A DNA stretch of 64,000 bases from Aminipila sp047974845 (lineage in GTDB: Bacteria; Bacillota; Clostridia; Peptostreptococcales; Anaerovoracaceae). Within the stretch, counting starts at the first letter, position 1; each line of letters starts with the position of its first letter. The notes under the pieces were generated by a model. It was not told the DNA's origin, did no database searches, and saw only the letters and a list, made by a program, of their open reading frames with translations. Of this stretch, positions 52,595 through 62,400 are shown in pieces. Location of the stretch: positions 1-64,000 of the forward strand of contig JBKECQ010000040.1 in assembly GCA_047974845.1 (NCBI GenBank). Reading direction: 5' to 3'. Made by a program: the position numbers and the translations under genes.

Positions 52595-52735
52595 ATAGAT
52601 AGTAATAATAAACTGTAATAATAAATATTAATAAAACATTATAATAATGGATAGTAATAAAACACTGTAATAATAGATAATAATAAAACATTATAATAAA
52701 TAGTAATAAAAATCAATGACAAAAGACAATAACAA
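52595..52735. repeat. Degenerate AT-rich tandem repeat after dapA
   Basis: CTGTAATAATAGATAGTAATAATAAA-like units recur four to five times with drift (for example near 52608, 52663 and 52690). No spacers of constant length exist, so this is a degenerate satellite, not a CRISPR array. Confidence 0.65.
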
Positions 52736-52736
52736 A

Positions 52737-52759
52737 GGTGGGAGATTAACTCTCCCACC
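52737..52759 (+). terminator. Hairpin downstream of dapA
   Basis: GGTGGGAGA (52737-52745) pairs perfectly with TCTCCCACC (52751-52759). There is no long T-tract on the plus strand. Confidence 0.6.
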
Positions 52760-52790
52760 AAACTCTTATATTTAGTTTGAAACACAAAAT

Positions 52791-52814
52791 AACACCGGAA
52801 ACTTGTCCGGTGTT
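52791..52814 (-). terminator. Terminator downstream of rpmF
   Basis: AACACCGGA pairs with TCCGGTGTT over a 6-base loop; the minus strand continues TATTTTGTGTTTC. Confidence 0.65.
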
Positions 52815-52845
52815 AAAATTTTGTCTTCGTTTACTTTTTAAATGC

Positions 52846-53028
52846 TTACGCTTCGGAAGCAACAACTTCCTTACCATCGTAGTAATTGCAATTCGGGCAA
52901 ACTCTATGTGGAAGCTTTGGCTCGTGGCACTGAGGACAAATTGAAAGTCCAGGTAATGCCTTCTTCATGTTTGGTGATCTTCTCTTGTCTCTTCTTGCTT
53001 TAGATGTTTTCCTCTTTGGAACTGCCAT
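52846..53028 (-). CDS. rpmF: Ribosomal protein L32 (60 aa)
   Basis: MAVPKRKTSKARRDKRRS and the zinc ribbon CPQCHEPKLPHRVCPNC are diagnostic. The YceD/DUF177 gene that usually precedes rpmF is missing; ackA lies directly upstream. Confidence 0.96.
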   Translation of the reverse strand: MAVPKRKTSKARRDKRRSPNMKKALPGLSICPQCHEPKLPHRVCPNCNYYDGKEVVASEA

Positions 53029-53134
53029 TTTCTACACCTCCTTTTGCTCGTGTCTCTTTGTATTTATCTCATCACAATATTCGTGATAAATGCAACTACT
53101 AAAGTATACCTTCATCAACCAAATATGTCAAGAA

Positions 53135-54337
53135 TTATTTTAAATTCTTTGTAATATTGAATGTATCTCTTGCAATCATAAGTTCTTCGTTAGTAGGGAT
53201 AAGAATTACCTTAACCTTTGAGTCATCTCTACTGATAACCATTTCTTTTCCTCTAACCTTATTCTTAACTAAGTCTAGTTTAATTCCTAAGTTTCCAAGA
53301 TCGTGACAAATAACATCTCTCATTTCAATGCCATTTTCACCAAGTCCTGCAGTAAATACGATAGCATCTACTCCATTCATTTCTGCAATATATGCTCCAA
53401 TGTAGAATCTAACCTTGTGTGCAAATACTTTAAGAGCAAGCTGAGCTCTTTCATTTCCTTCTGCTGCAGCATCTTCAATATCTCTAAAGTCACTTGAGAT
53501 TCCTGAAATACCAAGAACTCCTGACTGCTTATTTAAGATTTCGTTTGCAACACCACTTGCTAGACCTTCTTTTTCTCTGATAAAAGTTACGATAGCAGGG
53601 TCGATATCTCCTGAACGAGTACCCATTACTAGACCTTCAAGCGGAGTGAATCCCATTGAAGTATCAATACACTTACCTCTCTTAATAGCTGATACTGAAG
53701 CACCATTTCCTAAGTGACAAGTGATAATCTTTAAATCATCAAGAGCACAATTCATAATGTCTGCTGCTCTTTCTGCTACATACTTATGGCTTGTTCCGTG
53801 GAAACCGTATCTTCTGATACCATGCTTCTGATAGTATTCATAAGGAATAGCATAGATGTATGATTCAGGAGGCATTGTCTGGTGGAAAGCTGTATCAAAT
53901 ACTGCTACCATTGGAGTTTCTGGCATTAAAGCCTGACAAGCATCAATACCCGCTAAGTTAGGTGGGTTGTGTAGAGGTGCTAATTCAATGCATTCCTCTA
54001 ATGCTTTAATAACATCTTCAGTAATTAATACTGAGTGTGCATATTTTTCTCCAGCATGTACAACTCTATGTCCTACTGCTCCAATTTCGTCCATTGAAGT
54101 TACAACACCGTGTTCTGCGTTCTGAACTGCTTCAAGAACGTGACCAATAGCATCTTTGTGATCATTCATAGGAACTACTAGCTTAAACTTATCCATTCCT
54201 ACTTTTTCATGTGTAATTACAGCACCTTCCATGCCAATTCTTTCAACAAGGCCTTTGCATAAAAGCACTTCATTTGTCATATCAAGAACCTGATACTTTA
54301 ATGAAGAACTACCGCAATTGATAACTAATACTTTCAT
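53135..54337 (-). CDS. ackA: Acetate kinase (400 aa)
   Basis: NCGSSSLKYQV at the N-terminus, HRVVHAGE, FHGTSHKYV and GLVMGTRSGDIDP are the ASKHA-fold acetate kinase motifs. It makes ATP from acetyl phosphate in fermentation. No pta gene is adjacent. It is divergent from tmcAL, whose product uses acetate. Confidence 0.97.
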   Translation of the reverse strand: MKVLVINCGSSSLKYQVLDMTNEVLLCKGLVERIGMEGAVITHEKVGMDKFKLVVPMNDHKDAIGHVLEAVQNAEHGVVTSMDEIGAVGHRVVHAGEKYAHSVLITEDVIKALEECIELAPLHNPPNLAGIDACQALMPETPMVAVFDTAFHQTMPPESYIYAIPYEYYQKHGIRRYGFHGTSHKYVAERAADIMNCALDDLKIITCHLGNGASVSAIKRGKCIDTSMGFTPLEGLVMGTRSGDIDPAIVTFIREKEGLASGVANEILNKQSGVLGISGISSDFRDIEDAAAEGNERAQLALKVFAHKVRFYIGAYIAEMNGVDAIVFTAGLGENGIEMRDVICHDLGNLGIKLDLVKNKVRGKEMVISRDDSKVKVILIPTNEELMIARDTFNITKNLK

Positions 54338-54956
54338 TTCAATTCCTCCATTATATTATGTATATCCAAAAGTGTAAATGACGGCATCAAAAACTCCAAA
54401 TTAAAGATAATTACAAAATTTAGTAACACCAAATGAAATTTCTTTGAATATCCGCCTATATTGCACAGCGATATTTTATACGTATTAAAAAATTTAAACT
54501 GTTAAACATAACTCATAATATTATACTCTCTTACCAATATATTTCAAGTGTATTCGACTTTTTTTGCAATACATATACGTAATAACTCAATAGAAATTTA
54601 CTATGGTAATAAATATTTTTCCACTTTTTCCCTAAAATTATTCTATTGTAAAAGTATTTTTGCATTGTTTATTAAGTCATATTGCTTTAGCTTGTGCAAA
54701 TCATTGGGCTAATCATTAAGCTATTTATTAGAATAATCACTAGGCTAATCTTTAGACTATTTATTAGGGAAATCATTATTCTAATCTTTAGACTATTTAT
54801 TAGAATAATCACTAGGCTAATCTTTAGACTATTTATTAGGGAAATCATTAGTAAAGTTATTAGGATAATTATATTGTGAAAAATATGATGTATCTTAACC
54901 TACATACTTTACAAATTTTCTAATACTAAATTAAAAATATATGGTAATATAGAACT
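54338..54956. other. Intergenic region ackA-tmcAL containing a 36-bp tandem repeat
   Basis: The 619-base gap between divergent genes has no RNA gene or credible coding sequence. Its left part is plain AT-rich DNA; the right part holds the repeat described separately. Confidence 0.6.
54710..54870. repeat. 36-bp tandem repeat with alternating A/B units
   Basis: Four consecutive 36-bp units begin GACTATTTATTAG (or GCTATTTATTAG) and alternate between AATAATCACTAGGCTAATC and GGAAATCATTATTCTAATC, giving a 72-bp superperiod. One frame stays open (54694-54879, GTG start) and encodes a basic, hydrophobic 12-residue repeat (LFIRIITRLIFR), but there is no ribosome binding site. Confidence 0.75.
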
Positions 54957-56222
54957 ATGAATATTTTAGGAATTATAGCAGAATACAACCCATTTCATAA
55001 CGGCCATCTATATCAACTTAAAAAATCTGTTGCTATGACTGAGGCCGATTTTGTGGTGGTCATAATGAGTGGCAATTTCACCCAAAGAGGTGAGCCGACA
55101 ATTTTTTCAAAATGGGACAGAGCTAGATTAGCCGTGGAATGCGGAGTTGATTTGGTAATTGAGCTCCCATTTGTTTTTGCCTGCAATAATGCAGAGTATT
55201 TTGCAAAAGGAGCTATAGAAATACTTAATGGATTAGGTTGCATTACGCACCTATCCTTCGGAAGTGAAGTTGGAGATTTAACACAATTAAACAAGATTGC
55301 CGAATTAGTTTCATTTGAAACAGAGGAATTCAAAGAAATATTAAAACAGCATTTAGACAGCGGTCTGTCCTACCCCACTTCACGAGGTGAAGCCATAAAA
55401 CATTGTCTTGGGGAAGAAGTCTCTAACATAATAAACAATCCAAACAATATTTTGGCCATAGAATATCTAAAACAACTAAAACTGACAAATAGCGACATAA
55501 TACCTGTTACTGTCAAGAGGTTCGCATCTGAATATAACGATACATCATTAAAAGGTAATATAGCTTCTGCTACTGCCATTAGAACTGCATTGTTCAGTCG
55601 TAACTTAAATACAACAGCAGATGAAGAGCATAATATCAGTGATTTTATACCTGCTGACTGTTTGGAAACATTTCTTAAGCTGAAAGAAATCAATGAGTTA
55701 TCATCTGCAAAATATAAGTATCAGGAGGACTTGTACTTTAAGCTAATATCTCTAAAGGTTCTAACTGCCAACCGTACCTCTTTAAATCAGATTTTTTCTA
55801 TAAACGAGGGGCTTGAAAATAAGTTGAAAACAGCAGTCCGTACATCTGATACGCTAATGGCTTTAAGAGAGGCAATAAAATCAAAAAGATACACACTTAC
55901 AAGAATAAATAGACTATTAACACATACTTTACTTGGACTTACAACGGATAATTTTAATATGATTTTAGAATCAAATCAATGCTATGCAAGAATACTGGCA
56001 TTTAATTTAAAGGGAGCTAAGCTCTTAAAACATATCAAGAAAAGCGAAAAAGCCTCACTCCCTATTATTACAAACATTAATAAGGAAAAAGACCAGCTTG
56101 TTGATTGTCAATTATTATTAAGTTATGACCTAATGTCCACTGATATATATAATTTAATAAATCAAAACAGCATATATTCTTGTTCAGATCAAATATCAAA
56201 ACCTTACTTTAAAAAAGATTAA
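54957..56222 (+). CDS. tmcAL: tRNA(Met) cytidine acetate ligase TmcAL (421 aa)
   Basis: The nucleotidyltransferase motif GIIAEYNPFHNGHLYQL with HxGH-like NGH, MSGNFTQRGEP and the C-terminal YSCSDQISKPY region fit TmcAL. It activates acetate with ATP to acetylate C34 of elongator tRNA(Met). It is divergent from ackA, the usual Clostridia context. Confidence 0.93.
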   Translation: MNILGIIAEYNPFHNGHLYQLKKSVAMTEADFVVVIMSGNFTQRGEPTIFSKWDRARLAVECGVDLVIELPFVFACNNAEYFAKGAIEILNGLGCITHLSFGSEVGDLTQLNKIAELVSFETEEFKEILKQHLDSGLSYPTSRGEAIKHCLGEEVSNIINNPNNILAIEYLKQLKLTNSDIIPVTVKRFASEYNDTSLKGNIASATAIRTALFSRNLNTTADEEHNISDFIPADCLETFLKLKEINELSSAKYKYQEDLYFKLISLKVLTANRTSLNQIFSINEGLENKLKTAVRTSDTLMALREAIKSKRYTLTRINRLLTHTLLGLTTDNFNMILESNQCYARILAFNLKGAKLLKHIKKSEKASLPIITNINKEKDQLVDCQLLLSYDLMSTDIYNLINQNSIYSCSDQISKPYFKKD

Positions 56223-56325
56223 AATTTGAGGATTAAAAACTCTGATTTTTAAATGTTTATAACTATTTATATATCTTTAACTAATTATATGTTTTAAATG
56301 ATTGTATTTTTATAATTAATCATAT

Positions 56326-56425
56326 GTTTATAAAATTTATGGATACAAATGATTATATTTTTTATAACTAATTATATTTTTATAAGATTTATGGATACAA
56401 ATCATTATATTTTTTATAAAGGATT
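56326..56425. repeat. Short AT-rich tandem repeat downstream of tmcAL
   Basis: TTATGGATACAAAT followed by an ATTATATTTTTTATAA block occurs twice (starting 56337 and 56389). It is part of the convergent gap between tmcAL and ylbJ. Confidence 0.6.
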
Positions 56426-56432
56426 GTATTTT

Positions 56433-56476
56433 AAAAGGGCTTTTATCACTTTTTAAGTGTTTAAAGCCCTTTTTTA
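56433..56476. terminator. Bidirectional terminator between tmcAL and ylbJ
   Basis: AAAAGGGCTTT (56433-56443) pairs with AAAGCCCTTTT (56463-56473), with an inner CACTT/AAGTG stem and T-runs on both sides. Confidence 0.85.
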
Positions 56477-56508
56477 CTTTGCTATCAAATGCATATATCA
56501 GCAAGAAA

Positions 56509-57474
56509 TCATAGCATTATTCTAGTCAAAACAAGTGCAATAAGCCCTGAAATAATGCAGTGACTTGCCTTAACTAATAATAAATAAGATATTTTTATCT
56601 TGGTACCATCAAGCATACTCATTGATTGCCCGATAATTGATAGTCCTCCAAATGAAATCAACATACAGCACCCTATGGCTTTATATGCTAGAGGAATTGT
56701 TACGGGGCTACTTATTGCAGAGCAACCAACGGTCATTTCCAGTATCCCCTTAAAAAAACCTATATAATACGGATCTCTTATACTTTCTAAAACACCTGAC
56801 ATTTGTATAATATCCGTAATCATCATAAACATTACAATGTATGCTAGGATAATTCCCAATGATTTAAAAGATGTAATTATAGAATTCGTAAAAGCCTCTA
56901 AATAACTTTCATTAAAAGACTCTCCTGATAGTCTCTGTTTTTTATGGCTTCTATACTCCCGATATTCACTACTAAAAATTGTAATTAGTACTGTAAATAG
57001 CACTCCATTTAATATGGCACTTGAAAAGTGTGCTATTGCAATAATACTTCCGCAGGTGTTATTACCAATCATAGATGCTCCCACAGCCCCTACTATAAAG
57101 GCCGGTCCTGAAGTGCTACAAAAGCTTATTAATCTGTGGCACTCTATGCTTGGCACATATCCTTTCTTCCCCATATCACCTATTACTTTTGCACCCATTG
57201 GATATCCAGACAATGCACTCATAGAAAAGGCAAAGCAACTTGGATTTAAGTACCTTGTTATTCCAATCCCATTCATAAAATTTGCACATATAAAAAACGG
57301 TAATAGCGCAGGTAAAATATTATTTGCCCATATTGCAATTCCCTTTTGAGCTGAAAGTAATGCTATTTCCGGAAAAAGCACCATGAACAAACAAGCTGCA
57401 CAGGCAGACGCCACCGCCAATATGTATCTAAACCTACGTTTAACTTTCTTCAATATAAAAAAAATAATATCCAT
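56509..57474 (-). CDS. ylbJ: YlbJ-like sporulation integral membrane protein (321 aa)
   Basis: About eight TM helices with nucleoside-recognition (Gate) domain features: SALSGYPMGAKVIGDM, SFCSTSGPAFIVGAVG and GCCMLISFGGLSIIGQS. YlbJ homologues act in spore cortex formation. At 321 aa it is shorter than the roughly 400 aa usual form. Neighbours coaD and rsmD match the ylbH-ylbJ region of Bacillus. Confidence 0.85.
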   Translation of the reverse strand: MDIIFFILKKVKRRFRYILAVASACAACLFMVLFPEIALLSAQKGIAIWANNILPALLPFFICANFMNGIGITRYLNPSCFAFSMSALSGYPMGAKVIGDMGKKGYVPSIECHRLISFCSTSGPAFIVGAVGASMIGNNTCGSIIAIAHFSSAILNGVLFTVLITIFSSEYREYRSHKKQRLSGESFNESYLEAFTNSIITSFKSLGIILAYIVMFMMITDIIQMSGVLESIRDPYYIGFFKGILEMTVGCSAISSPVTIPLAYKAIGCCMLISFGGLSIIGQSMSMLDGTKIKISYLLLVKASHCIISGLIALVLTRIML

Positions 57475-57528
57475 GCTAAATATTATGTTTTTAACACGGA
57501 TATTATACTTTGTTATAATATTAAGTTG

Positions 57529-58059
57529 TTATACGTCCTTATCCATTTGTGTTCTGTACGCAAGTTCCTTAATTTCGTTCCTATTTGAAACAAGAGTTCC
57601 ATTGACACTTTGGAAAGTACTTTCCATCTTGTTAAACATATCTGCAAAATACGTAACATTCAATTGTTCCATCTTATCTTGGAAATTAAATAAAATACTG
57701 TCTATGTAATCAAAAGTATTTAATTTAAGCTGCTTACAATTTTCTTCTGCAATACGCATGATTTCATCTGCACGCATTTTAGATTTTACAACAATATCAT
57801 CATTTTCAATTAAAACTTCTGCTTGTCTTTTAGCATCAGTAATAACGGTTTCATATTCTTTCTTTGCTTCTTCTAGAATTCTCTGTCTTTCATCCTTTAT
57901 CCACTGTGCCTGTTGGATTTCATCGGGAAGCTCAACTCTAATTTCTTTTACTATTTCTAGAATTTCTTCCGCATCCACCATAATTTTTCCCGTAAGAGGA
58001 AAACTTGTGCTTGTATCAACAATTTCTTCTATTTCGTCTAACAACTCCAATACTTTCAT
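57529..58059 (-). CDS. Unknown coiled-coil protein between coaD and ylbJ (176 aa)
   Basis: A helical, highly charged protein (IKDERQRILEEAKKEYETVITDAKRQAEVLIEN) with no membrane segment. It recalls the stalk-like proteins annotated as ATP-synthase-b-like or DivIVA-like in Clostridia at this locus. Function is unknown. Start with AGGAGGAG, 25 bp after coaD. Confidence 0.75.
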   Translation of the reverse strand: MKVLELLDEIEEIVDTSTSFPLTGKIMVDAEEILEIVKEIRVELPDEIQQAQWIKDERQRILEEAKKEYETVITDAKRQAEVLIENDDIVVKSKMRADEIMRIAEENCKQLKLNTFDYIDSILFNFQDKMEQLNVTYFADMFNKMESTFQSVNGTLVSNRNEIKELAYRTQMDKDV

Positions 58060-58084
58060 TGAAATATCTCCTCCTGTGCCTCTT

Positions 58085-58570
58085 TTATTCCCTGTACTTT
58101 TTTTTCATATAATCAAGTACAGTGTCGGGTACCAAACCATTAATATCGCCATTAAGCATAAATACCTCTTTGGCCATACTTGAACTCAAGAACGAAAATT
58201 GTGGACACGTCATTAAAAATATAGTTTCCACATTATCGTTATACAATCTTGCATTCATTTGAGCCATTTGAATTTCGGACTCAAAGTCCGTAGTAGCCCT
58301 TAATCCCCTTATAACTACATCAAACTTTTCTTTATTTACATATTCAGCAAGAAGGCCTGTAAAGTCGTCAACTTCAACGTTGTCCAAATTTAAAGTTGCC
58401 TCCTTGATTAACATTTTTCTCTCTTCCACAGTAAATAGTGGGTTTTTAGAAGGATTCGCAATGACTCCCACCACTAATTTATCATATAGCTTTGAAGCTC
58501 TATTTATTAAATCTAAATGTCCATTTGTAATCGGATCAAAAGATCCTGCATATAATGCCTTTTGTTTCAT
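58085..58570 (-). CDS. coaD: Phosphopantetheine adenylyltransferase (161 aa)
   Basis: YAGSFDPITNGHLDLI (HxGH-type site), RGLRATTDFESE and FLSSSMAKEV are the CoaD signatures. It makes dephospho-CoA in coenzyme A synthesis. It follows rsmD, the standard pair. Confidence 0.97.
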   Translation of the reverse strand: MKQKALYAGSFDPITNGHLDLINRASKLYDKLVVGVIANPSKNPLFTVEERKMLIKEATLNLDNVEVDDFTGLLAEYVNKEKFDVVIRGLRATTDFESEIQMAQMNARLYNDNVETIFLMTCPQFSFLSSSMAKEVFMLNGDINGLVPDTVLDYMKKKYRE

Positions 58571-58615
58571 TTGTTTGCCCCTAACAGTCTTTTGCTAACG
58601 CATATTATAGCATAT

Positions 58616-59152
58616 TTATCCGTAAATTGAAACAGCAATTTTGCCATACCTTTTTTCCTTTATCATCTCAAATTTACCAATTTGTTCCGGTAATTTCTCA
58701 TCTAAACTATGCTCGGCTATTATATAGCCCTCCTCAGTTAACAAATCCAACTGGTCAATAAGTTCTATGCAATTCACCATTAAATTATCTTTGTATGGTG
58801 GATCTAAAAAAATTATTTGAGCTTTTTGAGGTATTCGTTTTAAAACAGTCTCAAAATCTCCGGCAAGAATCGTTGCTTGGTCTTGAACCTTGCAGGTGTT
58901 TATATTTTCTCTTATTAAAGACAAGCTTTCTTTAGACTTGTCCCCAAAATAACAATGTTTTGCCCCCCTGCTTATGGCTTCTATACCAAGATTGCCGGTT
59001 CCTGCAAATAAATCTATTACAACTTCATCATAATAAGTATCAGAAATCATACTAAAAATTGCTTCTTTTACTTTATCTGATGTTGGTCTTACTTTATCAC
59101 CTATGGGTGTTGCTAATCTTCTTCCTTTTAAATCGCCTGCTATTATTCGCAA
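58616..59152 (-). CDS. rsmD: 16S rRNA (guanine-966-N2)-methyltransferase RsmD (178 aa)
   Basis: MRIIAGDLKGRRLATP, VIDLFAGTGNLGIEAISRGA and the catalytic FLDPPYKDN identify RsmD. It methylates G966 during 30S assembly. Normal length. Confidence 0.96.
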   Translation of the reverse strand: MRIIAGDLKGRRLATPIGDKVRPTSDKVKEAIFSMISDTYYDEVVIDLFAGTGNLGIEAISRGAKHCYFGDKSKESLSLIRENINTCKVQDQATILAGDFETVLKRIPQKAQIIFLDPPYKDNLMVNCIELIDQLDLLTEEGYIIAEHSLDEKLPEQIGKFEMIKEKRYGKIAVSIYG

Positions 59153-59234
59153 ATATTATATCCTCTCAAATCTAACAATATTTTTATACTTATAAAAGTT
59201 TTTTACTGTATTATAATATATTTTACCATCAAAA

Positions 59235-59274
59235 AAAGAAAATATCTACTGTATACAGCAGATATTTTCCTTTT
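59235..59274 (-). terminator. Terminator downstream of the SASP gene
   Basis: GAAAATATCTACT pairs with AGCAGATATTTTC (one mismatch) and the minus strand ends in seven T's. Confidence 0.85.
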
Positions 59275-59308
59275 CTAATGAAAACTTTTAAGTTTTAATT
59301 TTTAATGG

Positions 59309-59509
59309 TTATTTTCCAGATAACTGCTGTTCAGCCATATCAACTAGCTTTTTAGTCATATATCCGCCAACATAACCGTTCTGTCTTGCTGTAAGGTTAC
59401 CCTTATCCATGCTTTCATAGTTAGCCATGCCTAGTTCTGATGCAACTTCTGCCTTCATATTCTTTAATGCTGGCTTGTAACTCTTATTCATCTTGTCCTG
59501 TAATGTCAT
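59309..59509 (-). CDS. Alpha/beta-type small acid-soluble spore protein (66 aa)
   Basis: LKNMKAEVASELGM with the germination-protease-like site, followed by GNLTARQNGYVGGYMTKKLVDMAEQQL, is the conserved SASP pattern. These proteins coat spore DNA and protect it from UV. It is monocistronic, as usual for sigma-G genes. Confidence 0.94.
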   Translation of the reverse strand: MTLQDKMNKSYKPALKNMKAEVASELGMANYESMDKGNLTARQNGYVGGYMTKKLVDMAEQQLSGK

Positions 59510-59702
59510 TTTATACCTCCATCTTGGCCTGTAAGTGAAAATTTCATCACTAAAGCCACTTGAAAAAAATTATTTGTAAACTTCCGGATGAGTCATATTT
59601 GAAATTTATTTTTCAAATATCCATCTCTCGTTTACGTTATTAATTTAACCCAAGGGAAGTTTTATATTCAATGTAATAATTTCATATGTTGGCTACATTT
59701 GG

Positions 59703-61742
59703 CTATAAACTTAAAATTGCACTTTCACCAAACATTTTTATGATTTTTTGGCGAATTTCCAACGTTTCTTCCTTCAAAAGCCCTGGGTCACTTTCTAAAA
59801 GTTCCCTTGCTTGTAGCCTTGTTTTGTGTAAAATATCTATATGTTTTACCAAATCTGCCAACTTTAAGTCCGGTAATCCATGTTGCCTTACTCCGAAAAA
59901 TTCTCCGGGTCCACGCAATTGCAAATCTTTTTCTGCAATAACAAATCCATTTGTTGTAGAAACCATAATCTCAATTCTTTCTTTTGCAATAGATGTTTTG
60001 CTTCTTGAAACCAACATACAATATGATTTATGTTTGCCTCTGCCTACTCTTCCCCTTAGTTGGTGAAGCTGAGCAAGTCCAAATCTTTCAGCATTCTCTA
60101 TTACCATCATTGTAGCATTGGGAACATTTATACCAACTTCAATAACTACAGTTGAAACAAGAATTTTTATTTTATCCTCGTAAAAATCTTTCATTACAAT
60201 ATCTTTTTCCGATTGCTTCATCTCTCCGTGAAGAAGTGCTACTTGTATATTAGGAAATTTAACACATAGTTCCTCATATATTTCAAATGCAGATTTTACA
60301 TTTTCAAGATTTTCCGATTCCTCAATTAGTGGTGCCACCACATAAGCTTGTCTACCCTTTAATATCTCCTCTTGTACAAAGGAATAAACTCTTCCTCTGC
60401 TATTTTCATCATAAGCTCTTGTTTCAATTTTCTGTCTGCCCGGTGGCAATTCATCTATAATAGAAATATCTAAGTCTCCATATATTATTACCGCAAGCGT
60501 TCTTGGGATAGGTGTAGCTGTCATAACGAGTATATCCGGATTTCCACCCTTATCAGCCAATAGGTTTCTTTGATTTACTCCGAACCTATGTTGTTCATCG
60601 GTTATTACTAAACCTAAATTTTTAAAGATAACTGTGGGCTGAATCAAAGCATGAGTTCCGACTAAAATTTGAATGTCCCCCAATTCCAATTGGTTGAGTA
60701 CCTCTTTTTTCGCTTTTTCCGTCATGCTCCCTGTTAATAAGGCTACTTTTATATGATGTTTATCAAATTCTTGTTTTAAGCCCTCAAAATGCTGTCTTGC
60801 AAGAAGTTCTGTGGGAGCCATCATTACACCCTGATACCCATTTTTAACAGCTTTATAAAGTGCAATTTCTGCTACTACAGTTTTTCCTGAACCAACGTCG
60901 CCCTGTACCAGCCTGTTCATTACCTTTTCAGATTCCATATCTTCGCATATCTCTTCAACAACTCTTTGCTGAGCACCAGTCAATGCATATGGTAATTTCT
61001 CCATAAAAGATTTCAGATCAACGTCTTTCTTAAAACTTATACCTGTTTCTTGTGCCGTTATTCTATTTTTTAATGATAATAGACCTATCTGCAAAAATAG
61101 TAATTCATCAAATACAAGTCTATACTTTGCAACTTTTAAGTGTTCCTTTCCTTTTGGAAAGTGAATATTATCCAGCGCATAATTAATACTGCAAAGTTTG
61201 TTATTATTAATAATATTTTCTGTTAAAGTTTCTTTTATATTAGGAATCAGCTTATTTGACATCTTTTGCCACTTAAAAATATCGTTTTGTGTAATCCCTG
61301 CGGTTAAGGGATATATCGGAACAATACCTTGTGCTTCTGACGCACCCATCTCAAAAAATTCCGGATAGAGCATCTTTGTTTTTCCATATTCTTTAGAAAC
61401 CTTACCATAAAATACGTATTCTTTTTCAATTTCAAATTTATTCACTAAATACTGAGCATTAAAAAAAACAGCTTCTAATCCTCCTGTTTCATCCGTTACT
61501 AAAAGCCTTAGAGTTTGTTTTTTACCAAACCCACCCTTTATTTTTAACTTTACTACTCCATGAATTAAAGCAAGAGAGCCATGTTCCAGCTCTCCTATTT
61601 TTTTAACCAGTCTTCTATCTTGATAATCTCTAGGGAAAAAATAAAGAAAATCTTCTATATTATAAATTCCCAATCTGTTAAGTGCTTGTGCCTTTTTAGG
61701 ACCTATTCCTTTTATAGAGCTGACCTTATCATTAAGATTCAT
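59703..61742 (-). CDS. recG: ATP-dependent DNA helicase RecG (679 aa)
   Basis: An N-terminal wedge/OB domain (IKGIGPKKAQALNRLGI) precedes the SF2 helicase core with GDVGSGKTVVA, TDEQHRFG, TATPIPRT and QLRGRVGRG. It remodels stalled replication forks. It overlaps the upstream Asp23-family gene by 11 bp; the usual fakA/yloV between them is absent. Confidence 0.97.
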   Translation of the reverse strand: MNLNDKVSSIKGIGPKKAQALNRLGIYNIEDFLYFFPRDYQDRRLVKKIGELEHGSLALIHGVVKLKIKGGFGKKQTLRLLVTDETGGLEAVFFNAQYLVNKFEIEKEYVFYGKVSKEYGKTKMLYPEFFEMGASEAQGIVPIYPLTAGITQNDIFKWQKMSNKLIPNIKETLTENIINNNKLCSINYALDNIHFPKGKEHLKVAKYRLVFDELLFLQIGLLSLKNRITAQETGISFKKDVDLKSFMEKLPYALTGAQQRVVEEICEDMESEKVMNRLVQGDVGSGKTVVAEIALYKAVKNGYQGVMMAPTELLARQHFEGLKQEFDKHHIKVALLTGSMTEKAKKEVLNQLELGDIQILVGTHALIQPTVIFKNLGLVITDEQHRFGVNQRNLLADKGGNPDILVMTATPIPRTLAVIIYGDLDISIIDELPPGRQKIETRAYDENSRGRVYSFVQEEILKGRQAYVVAPLIEESENLENVKSAFEIYEELCVKFPNIQVALLHGEMKQSEKDIVMKDFYEDKIKILVSTVVIEVGINVPNATMMVIENAERFGLAQLHQLRGRVGRGKHKSYCMLVSRSKTSIAKERIEIMVSTTNGFVIAEKDLQLRGPGEFFGVRQHGLPDLKLADLVKHIDILHKTRLQARELLESDPGLLKEETLEIRQKIIKMFGESAILSL

Positions 61743-62136
61743 CAGATTTTCTCCTAACCTCTATATTCCTTTTGACAATATTCTTTGAAAGCATTCCGGT
61801 AACTACTATTGCTATACTATTTGGCTCAATTGCCGTAAATTCAATGACCTTATCATATATTTGGTTAATTAAAGTGTTTGTAACCATACCAATACTTGTT
61901 CCAAACTTAACAACGATATAAACTTTAATGTCCAGACCCTTGTCTCCCATGGTTATTTCCATGCTGTTGATATCATCTGTCATCCCAATTTTAGCAACAA
62001 AGCTAGCAGCCTTGTTCTTATAATTAGAAATAAAAACCTTACCTTTAAATTGGGATACTACTTCCGCAACAATTTTTGCAATAACACCTTTACTTAAAAT
62101 GATATTGCCCTCTTTAGTTTTCTCTTTATATAGCAA
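61732..62136 (-). CDS. Asp23/Gls24 family protein, YloU-like (134 aa)
   Basis: The DUF322 pattern (GNIILSKGVIAKIVAEVVSQFKG, IKVYIVVKFGTSI, VIEFTAIEPNSIAIVVTGM) is clear. The position near rpmB and recG identifies the YloU branch. The start is TTG at 62136 after GGGAGG. YloU normally pairs with the fatty-acid kinase FakA, missing here. Confidence 0.88.
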   Translation of the reverse strand: MLYKEKTKEGNIILSKGVIAKIVAEVVSQFKGKVFISNYKNKAASFVAKIGMTDDINSMEITMGDKGLDIKVYIVVKFGTSIGMVTNTLINQIYDKVIEFTAIEPNSIAIVVTGMLSKNIVKRNIEVRRKSDES

Positions 62137-62400
62137 AATTTTCCTCCCATATTTCGTTCAGTTTTGCACTCAAATTATATAATACTTGAAGTTTTTGTCA
62201 ATGTCCATTTTTATTATTATTTATGTAACTACATTATTACTTATAATCAATTATTGCAAACATTCTTTATAAACTTTTTCACAAATATTTTTTATAATAG
62301 TTTTACGAGCATTTTTGCAGACGTTTTACAAACATATTTACGGATATTTTATTGAAGAACCTTTTATAACATATAGCATATACTATATGGGGTGGTATAA

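Noticed and set aside
52595..52735. CRISPR array or MITE
   Set aside because: Units drift and have no spacers or terminal inverted repeats.
54710..54870. CRISPR array
   Set aside because: The 36-bp units are directly contiguous without unique spacers and no cas genes are present.
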